Positions 20,791 through 27,786 of a stretch of DNA of 36,896 bases are shown here, in pieces. Every line of letters starts with the position of its first letter. Positions within the stretch are counted from its first letter, which is position 1. The position numbers and the translations under genes are program-made. Below the pieces are notes generated by a model. The model saw only the letters and a program-made list of their open reading frames with translations. It searched no databases and was not told the DNA's origin. The stretch comes from a virus: IMG/VR virus record IMGVR_UViG_3300046012_000624, positions 1-36,896 of that record. One strand, 5' to 3'.

Positions 20791-21216
20791 TCACCTCTTC
20801 CGGATCGTGGTGCCGAAAAGGCGGGCCTCGGCGTTGCGGAGCGGCTTCTTGCCTTCGTCGGTCAGCGCGTTCCTGACCTCGGCGATGGCCAAGGTTGCGC
20901 GGCACGTGGACTGGTTGACCTCGAATTGCGGCGACCCCGGCGCGGCCTCGTCGGAGGTGCACACGTCGAGCGGCCGGTGGCACTTCGGGCACAGGCCGTC
21001 GCGGTAGATGGCCAGGGCGATCAGCTCGGCCCGGTCCTGCTCGGTCCAGAGCGGTTCCCGGGTCGTCACCGACCGGACCAGACGACCGCGCTCGTACTCG
21101 TGCTCGGTGACCTCGACCGGCTCCCGGCCGTCGAACTGCGACGGCGGGATACCCAGCCGCTCAGCTACCTCTACTCGGCGGCGGAACCCAACATCAGCCT
21201 CGAAGCGGCGGACGAG
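20791..21216 (-). CDS. Tail assembly chaperone, -1 frameshift extension
   Basis: This frame has no good start of its own and continues the chaperone gene after a -1 slip at 21216-21222. It encodes about 141 residues (FEADVGFRRRVEVAERLGIP, then PPSQFDGREPVEVTEHEYER, then LCPKCHRPLDVC). The joined product would be about 314 residues, the GpGT-type long form that links the tape measure and the major tail protein during assembly. The stop lies 4 bases before the tape measure start. The CPKC/DVC cysteines are a notable addition. Confidence 0.8.
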   Translation of the reverse strand, partial: LVRRFEADVGFRRRVEVAERLGIPPSQFDGREPVEVTEHEYERGRLVRSVTTREPLWTEQDRAELIALAIYRDGLCPKCHRPLDVCTSDEAAPGSPQFEVNQSTCRATLAIAEVRNALTDEGKKPLRNAEARLFGTTIRKR

Positions 21217-21734
21217 AAAGGGATGTCCACGTCCCCGCGGTTGAGGAACCAGGCGCAGGCGGCCAGATCCTCGAACTGGTTCTCGGTGAGCGTGTCCAGC
21301 AGCTGCGACCAGGTCTCGTCGTCGAGCTCCGGGTCGATCAGGCACATGCGGGTCAGCGGCGTGAAGCCCGTCTCGGTGTTGAATCCGAAGACTGCATCCT
21401 GCTTGTTGGCTTCCCCGTCTTCGATGCGGATCGGATGGTCGGCCTTGAACGCGCGGAATTCCGGGCCTGGAAGGCCGCGCAGCCGGAAGGTGTAGACGCT
21501 CTCTTGCATCTCGGCTTCGAGGGCCCGGATGCGTTCGGCGATCTCGGCGGCACCGTTGCCCGCCAGGCTGTTGCCGGTCTGCTTCTCGGCCTTCTCCAGC
21601 TCGCGTTCGGCGGCCTGGTGGTCGCCGACCAGGTCACCGCGCAGGCAGATCTCGACGGTGCGCTCGGGCAGCTTCGCCCCGGCCAGCATCGCCTTGAAGT
21701 TCTTCAGGGTGCCCTTGCCGCTCACGCCGGTCAC
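21171..21734 (-). CDS. Tail assembly chaperone, short form
   Basis: This encodes 187 residues from GTG 21734, overlapping the upstream stop as GTGA; an earlier GTG at 21767 would overlap that gene by 37 bases. It contains DDETWSQLLDTLTENQFEDL, a typical chaperone C-terminal pattern, and ends RLMLGSAAE. The N-terminal half has ERTVEICLRGDLVGDHQAAE and a coiled-coil (AERELEKAEKQTGNSLAG). It would coat the tape measure protein while the tail tube polymerises. It lies between the major tail and tape measure genes, as in most siphophages. Confidence 0.85.
   Translation of the reverse strand: MTGVSGKGTLKNFKAMLAGAKLPERTVEICLRGDLVGDHQAAERELEKAEKQTGNSLAGNGAAEIAERIRALEAEMQESVYTFRLRGLPGPEFRAFKADHPIRIEDGEANKQDAVFGFNTETGFTPLTRMCLIDPELDDETWSQLLDTLTENQFEDLAACAWFLNRGDVDIPFSSAASRLMLGSAAE
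21216..21222 (-). other. Programmed -1 frameshift slippery site
   Basis: On the minus strand the heptamer is C CCT TTC, in the correct phase (X XXY YYZ) with the chaperone frame. A -1 slip leads directly into the extension frame ending at 20791. The site is 15 codons before the short-form stop, the usual place for this tail chaperone switch. Confidence 0.75.
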
Positions 21735-22057
21735 CGTCCGCACGTCGGGCACTTGGGAGCCAGCCACGTTTCGACGAGTGGAGGCGGCGGCACCGTGACA
21801 GGGAAGGTCCTGGTCTCCATCAGGACGCGGTCACCCTCCGGCGCAATCACGTCGTGGCCATTCGGGCCGCGCACCTTCATGACCAGGGTGACCTGGCCGT
21901 CGACCATGGTGGCCCTGGCGTCGGCTGCGACGTGCGCGGGGTTGATCCCGTTGGCTCGCAGCCAGTCGCAAGTCTGCGAGAAAGTGGACTGCGGACCGCT
22001 GGTGCCGGGCCGGTCAAAGCTCTCGTCTTGGCGGTTGTGAGGATCGTGGTCAGTCAC
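21731..22057 (-). CDS. Small protein between major tail and chaperone genes
   Basis: This encodes 108 residues from GTG 22057 with TAGGAG upstream. The N-terminus is polar (HDPHNRQDESFDRPGTSGPQ). The core (FSQTCDWLRANGINPAHVAA) and the following strands (VTLVMKVRGPNGHDVIAP) resemble small actinophage proteins often found here. It ends with a KCPTCGR motif that could bind zinc. It overlaps the chaperone start by four bases. Its role in tail assembly is inferred from position. Confidence 0.65.
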   Translation of the reverse strand: MTDHDPHNRQDESFDRPGTSGPQSTFSQTCDWLRANGINPAHVAADARATMVDGQVTLVMKVRGPNGHDVIAPEGDRVLMETRTFPVTVPPPPLVETWLAPKCPTCGR

Positions 22058-22088
22058 AGTTCTCCTACCCGAACGTCCCGAACTGAGC

Positions 22089-22146
22089 GCCCGGCCGCGG
22101 GTTCGGGGACCGCGGCCGGGCACGAAAAAACCGCCCCGAGAGGCGG
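22089..22146 (-). terminator. Double hairpin after major tail gene
   Basis: On the minus strand the first hairpin (stem 22131-22135 with 22142-22146) is followed by six T residues (22130-22125), a classical intrinsic terminator. A second, 12-bp perfect stem (22089-22100 with 22110-22121) comes next. Partial termination here would keep major tail protein mRNA high relative to the downstream tail genes. Confidence 0.85.
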
Positions 22147-22165
22147 CGGCTGGAAGGGTCGCGGA

Positions 22166-22660
22166 CTACGCGACGGCGGCGCGCAGCGACGGGCCAGTAC
22201 CGGCGGTACCGCCGGTGATCATGATCGGGAGCTCGTAGCGCTCGACGGTGTTCGGCTCCGGGTCCATGCGGGCCACCTCGCCGATCAGCGCCGGGTAGAC
22301 CTCGCACGCCTGGGTCGACGCCCACGCCGTCGACTGGGCGATCGTCCGGCGGATCACGACGAAGCCGGCCGTGTCGCGAACCAGCGTGGTGAAGATCGTG
22401 TCGCCGGACGCCTGCTTCTTCAGCCGCAGCTTCGTCGAGCTGAAGCCGGTCCGGCCGTTCACGTTCGACGTGAACGTGCTCGCCAGCGAGCTGGTGTCCA
22501 CCGCGGCAGTGTCCGGCTGGAAACCGTTCAGGCCGTCGGCGGTCAGGGTCGACGTCAGGTCGATGCCTGCGTTCAGCTCGGTCGTGGTCGGGGCGTTCTG
22601 GGACGAGATGGTCGTGACCCAGTACACCCGGGTCTTGCCATCAGCGACGACGTCGGCCAT
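22166..22660 (-). CDS. Major tail protein
   Basis: This encodes 164 residues from ATG 22660 with AAGGAG upstream. The sequence is beta-rich (KTRVYWVTTISSQNAPTTTE, then GIDLTSTLTADGLNGFQPDT, later TLVRDTAGFVVIRR), like the tube proteins of actinophages with the lambda gpV/HK97 fold. It lies directly before a strong terminator and upstream of the chaperone and tape measure genes, the canonical position. It would form the hexameric rings of the tail tube. Confidence 0.85.
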   Translation of the reverse strand: MADVVADGKTRVYWVTTISSQNAPTTTELNAGIDLTSTLTADGLNGFQPDTAAVDTSSLASTFTSNVNGRTGFSSTKLRLKKQASGDTIFTTLVRDTAGFVVIRRTIAQSTAWASTQACEVYPALIGEVARMDPEPNTVERYELPIMITGGTAGTGPSLRAAVA

Positions 22661-22663
22661 CGT

Positions 22664-22978
22664 CTACTCCTTCTTGTCGCCGCTGCTGGCGGACTTGGAC
22701 GGGGAACTCTTGGGCGGGGCCGGATCGGGCTCGACGTAGCCGGGCGGGCCCGACGGCACCCAGCCGAGGCCCGCGTGCAGGGCGACCGCCGCGTGGGTGA
22801 GGTAGCCGACACCGCCGTGGTCGACGTTGCGGACGGCCTGGAACTCGCCGGCGACGGGCTCGGTCGCGTCCACCCAGCCGCCACGGACCTTCACCCACTC
22901 GTCGCGGTCCGCCTCGGTGGCCACGCACGCCTTACGGCCCTCGGCGTCGGCGATCCAGAACTGCTGCTTCTCGGTCAT
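22664..22978 (-). CDS. Small virion-region protein upstream of major tail
   Basis: This encodes 104 residues from ATG 22978. The core (EADRDEWVKVRGGWVDATEP, then VGYLTHAAVALHAGLGWVPS) is compact. The C-terminus is a Pro/Ser/Lys tail (PAPPKSSPSKSASSGDKKE), probably disordered. Similar short proteins sit before the major tail gene in many actinophages and may be minor head-tail or capsid-associated proteins. No family name is certain. Confidence 0.65.
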   Translation of the reverse strand: MTEKQQFWIADAEGRKACVATEADRDEWVKVRGGWVDATEPVAGEFQAVRNVDHGGVGYLTHAAVALHAGLGWVPSGPPGYVEPDPAPPKSSPSKSASSGDKKE

Positions 22979-22991
22979 TCGGGCGCGCTCC

Positions 22992-23324
22992 TCAGGCGGT
23001 GTAGATCTCGTAGGTCACGCCGGTCAGGGCGCCGGAGAACAACACCGTCGCGACACCGGTCGTATCGATCGCCGTTCGGGGGACGAGGAACATCCGCACC
23101 CCCGTCGCCGGGCAGGTCACCGGCGTGACCGTGCCCGGGTTGCTCGACGGCGAGAAACCCGGGTCCTGGATCGATACGTTGGTCGCGGTACCGGTGGTGA
23201 TCACCCGCAGGAACATCCCGGCGGGCCCGAAGGCGGAGCCGGGGAACGTGTCGGAAGCGGTCGGAGTGACTGCCGTCGGCGTGGTGCCGGCGGGGACGAC
23301 GGACTGCGGTGTCCGGAGCGTCAT
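22992..23324 (-). CDS. Beta-sandwich virion protein
   Basis: This encodes 110 residues from ATG 23324 with AAGGAGG upstream. It starts TLRTPQSVVPAGTTPTAVTP and shows regular strands (AGMFLRVITTGTATNVSIQD, later GVRMFLVPRTAIDTTGVATV), like the small beta-sandwich proteins in head-decoration or connector regions of actinophages. It lies between the moron at 23407 and the major tail gene. Exact place in the virion unknown. Confidence 0.65.
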   Translation of the reverse strand: MTLRTPQSVVPAGTTPTAVTPTASDTFPGSAFGPAGMFLRVITTGTATNVSIQDPGFSPSSNPGTVTPVTCPATGVRMFLVPRTAIDTTGVATVLFSGALTGVTYEIYTA

Positions 23325-23394
23325 CCGGCACCTCCTTCTAAATCGGACAGGACATCCGCCGAATGACCGACGGTGATCTCGTGCGTGCGGGTCG

Positions 23395-23400
23395 TACGGT
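23395..23400 (+). promoter_or_regulatory. -10 element for plus-strand moron
   Basis: TACGGT stands 6 bases before ATG 23407, with no ribosome site. The -35 is weak. The gene lies against the direction of all surrounding late genes, so its own promoter is expected. Confidence 0.45.
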
Positions 23401-23406
23401 CGAGTT

Positions 23407-23655
23407 ATGACGCAGATCGATGGGCGCCCCGAGGGGGACGCCGAGCACATGCCGTCCCGCTGGTGGTCGATTCAGTGGGTGACCAGCCGGCTCTTCTACG
23501 CCGTGGTCGCCGCGATCGTGATGGCGCACGGCGTAGACCCAAGCGATCCGCTCGAGTACTTCGGCAGCGTCGCGATCGTCACTACGGTGCTTTTCGCCGC
23601 GCTGACCGTGATCGCTTGGTACTACCGGCGGCGCTGGGCCCGCGAGCACTCCTAA
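23407..23655 (+). CDS. Moron: small membrane protein
   Basis: This encodes 82 residues from ATG 23407. Two membrane segments are predicted, at about residues 24-42 (VTSRLFYAVVAAIVMAHGV) and 52-71 (GSVAIVTTVLFAALTVIAWY). An acidic N-terminus and a basic C-terminus (YRRRWAREHS) flank them. It is inserted between tail genes, transcribed oppositely, with a leaderless-type promoter, so it may be expressed in the lysogen. Superinfection exclusion at the membrane is a plausible role but unproven. Its stop overlaps the opposing tail gene within CTAA. Confidence 0.7.
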   Translation: MTQIDGRPEGDAEHMPSRWWSIQWVTSRLFYAVVAAIVMAHGVDPSDPLEYFGSVAIVTTVLFAALTVIAWYYRRRWAREHS

Positions 23656-24092
23656 GCCGAGGTAGCGGTCCACCCGTAGACGTCGACCACGTCGAAGACC
23701 GCCGTACCCGGCACCTCTTCGTTGCGCTGCGGCGGCTGACCCTCGATCCAGCGGACCGGATTGCACGAATAGCCCGCCACGGTCAGCGTCTGATCCAGCA
23801 CGGCGGCCCGCACCCGGCCTGCCACCGCGCGGGCCGCCCTGGCACCTTCCGGATCAGCGCCGACGCAATGGACGATGGCCCGGGCGTTGATGACCGTGCT
23901 CGTCAGGGTCAGGGACAGCCACTCCGGCACGGTCAGCCCGTCCGGCGTCTCGATCTGGAAGTACACCAGCGCGTACGCGGGCTCCGCCCCGTCCGGGACC
24001 CTGCCGTCGTAGACCGCCAGCGACGGCGACCCGGACGCAGCACGGACCAGCGTCAGGAACGCGTCGCAGTGGTCCTGGATCGGCCAGGTCAT
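23652..24092 (-). CDS. Tail terminator protein
   Basis: This encodes 146 residues from ATG 24092. Strands and helices alternate (YALVYFQIETPDGLTVPEWL, then RAIVHCVGADPEGARAARAV, then GRVRAAVLDQTLTVAGYSC), as in the lambda gpU/HK97 tail terminator fold. It follows the gp10-like gene and precedes the tail tube genes, the expected slot. It would cap the tail tube and join it to the head. It overlaps the upstream gene by four bases. Confidence 0.75.
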   Translation of the reverse strand: MTWPIQDHCDAFLTLVRAASGSPSLAVYDGRVPDGAEPAYALVYFQIETPDGLTVPEWLSLTLTSTVINARAIVHCVGADPEGARAARAVAGRVRAAVLDQTLTVAGYSCNPVRWIEGQPPQRNEEVPGTAVFDVVDVYGWTATSA

Positions 24093-24478
24093 TCGAGGCC
24101 CAGCGCCTTCACGACCAGGGCCTCGATCGCCGCGGCGAACTTCGGCTCTTCAGCGTCGGCGGCCGGGCGCATGTACGGGATCGGAGCGCTGGTCGGCGAC
24201 CCGTACTCCGGGATGTGACCGAGGTTGCCCTGCGGCTTGCCGTGGTTCGGGCCGATCTCCGCCGCCGGGCCCTTCAGCGAGAAGTACGTGTCGAAGTCGA
24301 TCGCGTACTTCAGCCGCCCCCAGCGCTTGTGACCGGAGATCCGCCGCTGGGCGTCCTTCTTGATCTGGATCGCGCCCCGGAACACGACAGCCTCGACATC
24401 AGCCCGCGCCGGGGCCGACGCCTTGGTGATCGCGTCGGCCAGCACGGTGACCTCATGGAACTCGAACTCGATGCCCAT
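24089..24478 (-). CDS. HK97 gp10-like head-tail protein
   Basis: This encodes 129 residues from ATG 24478, which shares a base with the upstream stop (TGATG). It begins with a helix-rich region (ADAITKASAPARADVEAVVF, then GAIQIKKDAQRRI). It then has the motif YFSLKGPAAEIGP, close to the AEVGP-like pattern of the HK97 gp10/minor capsid family. The Pro-Tyr-Met-Arg-Pro-Ala stretch near the end (IPYMRPAADA) is also typical. It would sit at the head-tail joint. Confidence 0.8.
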   Translation of the reverse strand: MGIEFEFHEVTVLADAITKASAPARADVEAVVFRGAIQIKKDAQRRISGHKRWGRLKYAIDFDTYFSLKGPAAEIGPNHGKPQGNLGHIPEYGSPTSAPIPYMRPAADAEEPKFAAAIEALVVKALGLE

Positions 24479-24879
24479 CAGGACCCCGTCTTCTCCGCGC
24501 AGGACACCCGCCGGGCCGTCGCCTCGCTCTTGTGGGCCAGGTCGTGGACCAGGAACGTGCGGCCGACGAGATCCGCGTCGTTCACCGCAGCGGTGACCAG
24601 CACCTCGTCGCCGACCTTCAGGCCCTCCGTGCCGACCACGGGCAGCTGCACGTCGATGCGCTGCTCGAAGATGTAGTCCTCGCCGACGTCGTGCGGGCGA
24701 GCCGTGCCGGTGATCTGCTGAACCCGGCACTTCCCCGCGTAAAGCTGGGTGTAGGGCTGGGTCGGGTAGCCGGTGTTCGGGTCCGTCGTCCCGCCGCTGC
24801 GGCGCCGGATCGTGCACGCGTCCGCCATGCTGATCTCGGCGGCCGTGCGGCCACGGGCGAGGGCGGTGGCGCGGGACAT
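24478..24879 (-). CDS. Head closure protein, DUF6093-like
   Basis: This encodes 133 residues from ATG 24879. The core (ADACTIRRRSGGTTDPNTGY, then LYAGKCRVQQITG) has the pattern Y-x-G-K-C-R-V common in actinophage head-completion proteins I recall as DUF6093. Strands follow (EQRIDVQLPVVGTEGLKVGD). It lies between structural genes and the gp10-like gene, consistent with a head-closure connector. Confidence 0.75.
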   Translation of the reverse strand: MSRATALARGRTAAEISMADACTIRRRSGGTTDPNTGYPTQPYTQLYAGKCRVQQITGTARPHDVGEDYIFEQRIDVQLPVVGTEGLKVGDEVLVTAAVNDADLVGRTFLVHDLAHKSEATARRVSCAEKTGS

Positions 24880-24880
24880 G

Positions 24881-25273
24881 TCAGGCGGCGATCGGAGACT
24901 GGCTCACACTCATGCTGTTCAGCGTGAGTGTGTCCCCGGTCTGGACGGTCTTCGATGCTGTGAGCTGCACGGAGAAGTAGAACGTGCCCGCCGAGCTCGC
25001 GCCCCAGTCCGACACGTCCGTCACCGTCTCCGGCGACGTGCCCGCCCAGCTGGTCCACGACGGCGTGCCGCTGGCCGACTTCGAGCCCGCCGAGGCCGCG
25101 TTCCAGGTCTGCGCCGGGCGGGTCGTCACCGAGGAGACCGCGGTCGTGCCGGCCGCGCCCGGGTCGGCGGTGTGCAGCTGGATGAACGACCCGGCCGCGC
25201 CGGTGAACGTGGTGCCGGAGATGACGTTCAGCCAGGCGTTGGCGGTGTTGACCGCCGAGAGTCCACGCGTCAT
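24881..25273 (-). CDS. Virion protein, phage tail-fibre-like beta family
   Basis: This encodes 130 residues from ATG 25273. It has GSFIQLHTADPGAAGTTAVS near residue 30 and a strand-rich rest. The LHTADPG signature recalls a family of small phage structural proteins (annotated as tail fibre or decoration) with a jelly-roll-like fold. The C-terminus (GDTLTLNSMSVSQSPIAA) fits that family too. It sits among head and connector genes, so decoration is as likely as fibre. Confidence 0.7.
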   Translation of the reverse strand: MTRGLSAVNTANAWLNVISGTTFTGAAGSFIQLHTADPGAAGTTAVSSVTTRPAQTWNAASAGSKSASGTPSWTSWAGTSPETVTDVSDWGASSAGTFYFSVQLTASKTVQTGDTLTLNSMSVSQSPIAA

Positions 25274-25641
25274 GCCTGCTCCGCCTTCACGACGTCGGGC
25301 CGGTCCTCGAAGAGGTCCGGCAGGTTCATCAGGTGGTCGACCATCTGCGCGCCGGTACCGGTCGCGTCGGCGACCTGCGGCCCGCAGAGGCCGTTCGGGC
25401 AGCCGGCGGCGGCGCAGCAGTCGAGGTGCCGGTCGGACGACGTGGTGTCGACCAGGTCGTTCACCAGCCGGGCGCGCTCCTCGGCCGGGGCGGCTTCCAG
25501 CACCCGGTTGAGGATTTCGTCGGACGGCCGCGCGAACGCGTCCCGCTCGGTGCCCGCGATGACGTGCCGGGGATGGTCGTCAACTTGTCCGCACAGGTCA
25601 CAGACCCGCAGGACCCGGCCCTCTCCGATGTTCGCTGCCAT
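25270..25641 (-). CDS. Cys/His-rich virion-region protein
   Basis: This encodes 123 residues from ATG 25641 with AAGGGAG upstream. The N-terminus carries RVCDLCGQVDDHPRHVIAG and the middle carries LDCCAAAGCPNGLCG, so one or two zinc sites are likely. Between them lies a helical segment (PAEERARLVNDLVDTTSSDR). I recall similar actinophage proteins in head operons without known function. Possible roles are a structural zinc protein or an assembly factor. Confidence 0.7.
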   Translation of the reverse strand: MAANIGEGRVLRVCDLCGQVDDHPRHVIAGTERDAFARPSDEILNRVLEAAPAEERARLVNDLVDTTSSDRHLDCCAAAGCPNGLCGPQVADATGTGAQMVDHLMNLPDLFEDRPDVVKAEQA

Positions 25642-25650
25642 GGGACTCCC

Positions 25651-26532
25651 TTACGGTCGGGGCGTGATGCCCGCGAACGGGCGACTGGTGCGGCCGGTGC
25701 CCGGCCGGGATGTGGTCCCGGTGAACGGGCGGAACGTGATAGACCCCGCCGAAGCTGCCGAGGCGACAAAGGACGTGAGCACGGCCAGCGCGGCTGCGGC
25801 CTGCTGCAGTCCGCCCGCCGAGGCGGTCACGGTGGTGACCACGGGAAGCGACGCGGTGACCACTGCGGTGCGGGTGGCGGTCGCGGTCAGGGTGACCGTG
25901 ATGCTGAGGGCGGCGGTCGGCAGCGCGGTGCGGGTGGCGGCCGCCGTGACGGTCGCGGTCAGCGCGAGGCTCGCCGTGGCGACCGTGGCGAACGACGCGA
26001 CCGCCGTTGTCGTGATGGCCAGCGACGCCGAGGCGGACGCGGTGTACGTCATCCCGGCGGCCACCGTGGTGGTGACCGGAAGCGCCGCATCGACCAGGGC
26101 CGTGCGCGTTGCGGCTGCCGCCAGCGTCGTGGTGACGGCCAGGGCGGCGTCGACAGCGTGCGAGCCCGTAGCGGCCGCTGCGACCGTCGTGGTGACCGCG
26201 AGGCTGGCCGTTGGCAGCGCGGTGCGGGTGGCGCTCGCCGCGATGGTCGTGGTGACCGCCAGCGCCGAGTCCACGCCGGCCGAAGTGACCGTCGCGCCGG
26301 CGGCAAGGGTGGTGGTGACCGCTAGTGGCGCGTCGGCCGGGCGGGTGCCGGTGGCCGCCGCGGCGAGTGTGGTCGTGACCGCCAGGTCTGCGCCTGCCGG
26401 GCGCGTGGCCACCGCCGCTGCGGCGAACGTAGTGGTGACGGCCAGGGCGGCATCGGCGAGCTGCGTGGCGGAACCAGTGAGCTGGCGGGCGATGATCGCC
26501 CGAGCCGGGAAACTGCGACCGATCCGGGCCAT
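25651..26532 (-). CDS. Tandem-repeat virion protein, about 12 x 20 residues
   Basis: This encodes 293 residues. From about residue 28 it consists of about 12 imperfect repeats of 20 residues with the core LAVTTTLAAAAT, such as LAVTTTLAAAATRTALVDAA. The regular alternation suggests a beta-solenoid or fibrous structure. The N-terminus (ARIGRSFPARAIIARQL) is basic. The C-terminus has short RP repeats (TTSRPGTGRTSRPFAGITPR). The 60-bp units differ in wobble bases, so they are old rather than fresh copies. It may be a head fibre or decoration protein. Repeat number probably varies between related phages. Confidence 0.75.
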   Translation of the reverse strand: MARIGRSFPARAIIARQLTGSATQLADAALAVTTTFAAAAVATRPAGADLAVTTTLAAAATGTRPADAPLAVTTTLAAGATVTSAGVDSALAVTTTIAASATRTALPTASLAVTTTVAAAATGSHAVDAALAVTTTLAAAATRTALVDAALPVTTTVAAGMTYTASASASLAITTTAVASFATVATASLALTATVTAAATRTALPTAALSITVTLTATATRTAVVTASLPVVTTVTASAGGLQQAAAALAVLTSFVASAASAGSITFRPFTGTTSRPGTGRTSRPFAGITPRP

Positions 26533-26558
26533 GGGCTACCGCCTTCCGATAGCCGGTC

Positions 26559-27059
26559 CTACGCCTCGGTCCACAGCACGTAACAGACCGCGTTCACCGC
26601 GGCCCCCGCGGTTACCCGCACGCGCAGGAACCGCGACGCGGCCACCTCGGGCTCGTAGCCCAGCGGATACTGCTTTACGAACTGCCCGGTCGGCGCGATC
26701 TGCTGGTAGTCCAGCAGCCGCGTCGCGGTAATCGAGCCCTCAGCCGTAGCCGTGTAGCCGGTCGCGCTCGTGCCCAGGGTCATCTTCGACGCCACCGTGC
26801 CGGTGTCGTTGTGACTCATCACCCCGGCCGCCACGTGCGCGGTCACCGTCGCCGCGACGTTCGTGTCGACCAGCTCGCACTTGATCGGCGTAGCCGCCGC
26901 CGAGCCGTCGAAGCTGATACCCCACTCCAGCACCCGCATCTCACACGTGGACGGGGTGGCGATCTGCAACAGGGTCTTGATGGCCGTGCCCGTCGTCACC
27001 GGGGCCAGCGCCGCCGTGGTCGGCATCGCACCGTTGAACGCGATGAACGTGTTGTGCAC
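26559..27059 (-). CDS. Beta-rich virion protein
   Basis: This encodes 166 residues from GTG 27059 with GAGGAG upstream. It has strands (AIKTLLQIATPSTCEMRVLE, later EVAASRFLRVRVTAGAAVNA) and a LEWGISFDGSAAATPIKCEL segment that recalls actinophage structural proteins of a jelly-roll type. It precedes the repeat protein and follows the gene at 27069, in a cassette of surface-like proteins. Likely a capsid or tail decoration; not proven. Confidence 0.65.
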   Translation of the reverse strand: MHNTFIAFNGAMPTTAALAPVTTGTAIKTLLQIATPSTCEMRVLEWGISFDGSAAATPIKCELVDTNVAATVTAHVAAGVMSHNDTGTVASKMTLGTSATGYTATAEGSITATRLLDYQQIAPTGQFVKQYPLGYEPEVAASRFLRVRVTAGAAVNAVCYVLWTEA

Positions 27060-27068
27060 GCCGGCTCC

Positions 27069-27770
27069 TCAGTAGGTGTAGCTGCGATTGACGGCCTGGG
27101 AGACGACGAACGGGGGCGGCGCGACGAACGACGTTCCGCCGGAGTCCTGGACCTCGATGGCGACGGTCACGTACTGCATGCCGGTCGGGGCGGACAGGCC
27201 GTAGCTCTGACTGCCCGTGCCGGTGGATGACTGGTAGGCGTGATAGTCCACGCCGTTCGCGCCGACATGATCGTCGCGGACGGCCTCATCGGTAGCCGAA
27301 GCCAGATACGCCCGGGTCGACGGATTCACCGACTGGGCGTCACCCGCGCACCAGTCGATGACGCTGGTCCCGGACGACGGGGTGATCGAACCGGACGCCG
27401 CAGCGAACCCCGTACTTGATGACGTGACCGGCGTGGCCGCAAGCTGAGCGCTTGAGAAGCGTTTGACCACCATCGAGCCGCGAAGGCTCGCCGACGGCGT
27501 CGAGCTGACCGTCATCGCGCCCGGCGAGCCGAGGATGGTCGTGGTGTAGATCGCGCACCACTGGTTGAACCCGCCCGGGGCGTTGACGATCCTGCCGGTA
27601 TAGGTCTGGCCGCCGCCGGTCGGAGCGCCCAGCGGCGAGGCCGAGTCCCAGGTCACCAGCTTGATGGCCAGCACCTCGCCGTTCGACGGCGTGAAGCTGG
27701 GCGTGACCAGCGGCGATGTGCCCTGCGGGCTGAGCGGGACGTAGTAGGTGGCGATCGGCGTCGGAGACAT
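27069..27770 (-). CDS. Fibre-like virion protein
   Basis: This encodes 233 residues from ATG 27770. It contains repeated beta segments: VLAIKLVTWDSASPLGAPTG, AMTVSSTPSASLRGSMVVKR and GMQYVTVAIEVQDSGGTSFV. The pattern recalls phage proteins with galactose-binding-like or concanavalin-like folds that decorate capsids. It ends with SQAVNRSYTY, and no membrane or enzyme motif is visible. It belongs to the beta-rich cassette between 24881 and 28101. Confidence 0.65.
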   Translation of the reverse strand: MSPTPIATYYVPLSPQGTSPLVTPSFTPSNGEVLAIKLVTWDSASPLGAPTGGGQTYTGRIVNAPGGFNQWCAIYTTTILGSPGAMTVSSTPSASLRGSMVVKRFSSAQLAATPVTSSSTGFAAASGSITPSSGTSVIDWCAGDAQSVNPSTRAYLASATDEAVRDDHVGANGVDYHAYQSSTGTGSQSYGLSAPTGMQYVTVAIEVQDSGGTSFVAPPPFVVSQAVNRSYTY

Positions 27771-27786
27771 CGGTCACCTCCGCCGA

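Noticed and set aside
25680-26500. CRISPR or minisatellite at 60-bp period
   Set aside because: The units are coding, imperfect, and lack unique spacers.
24773-26731. 650-codon plus-strand frame with repeats
   Set aside because: Mirror of the minus-strand repeat protein; the minus frame has a proper start, GC-rich wobble positions and sits in the structural operon.
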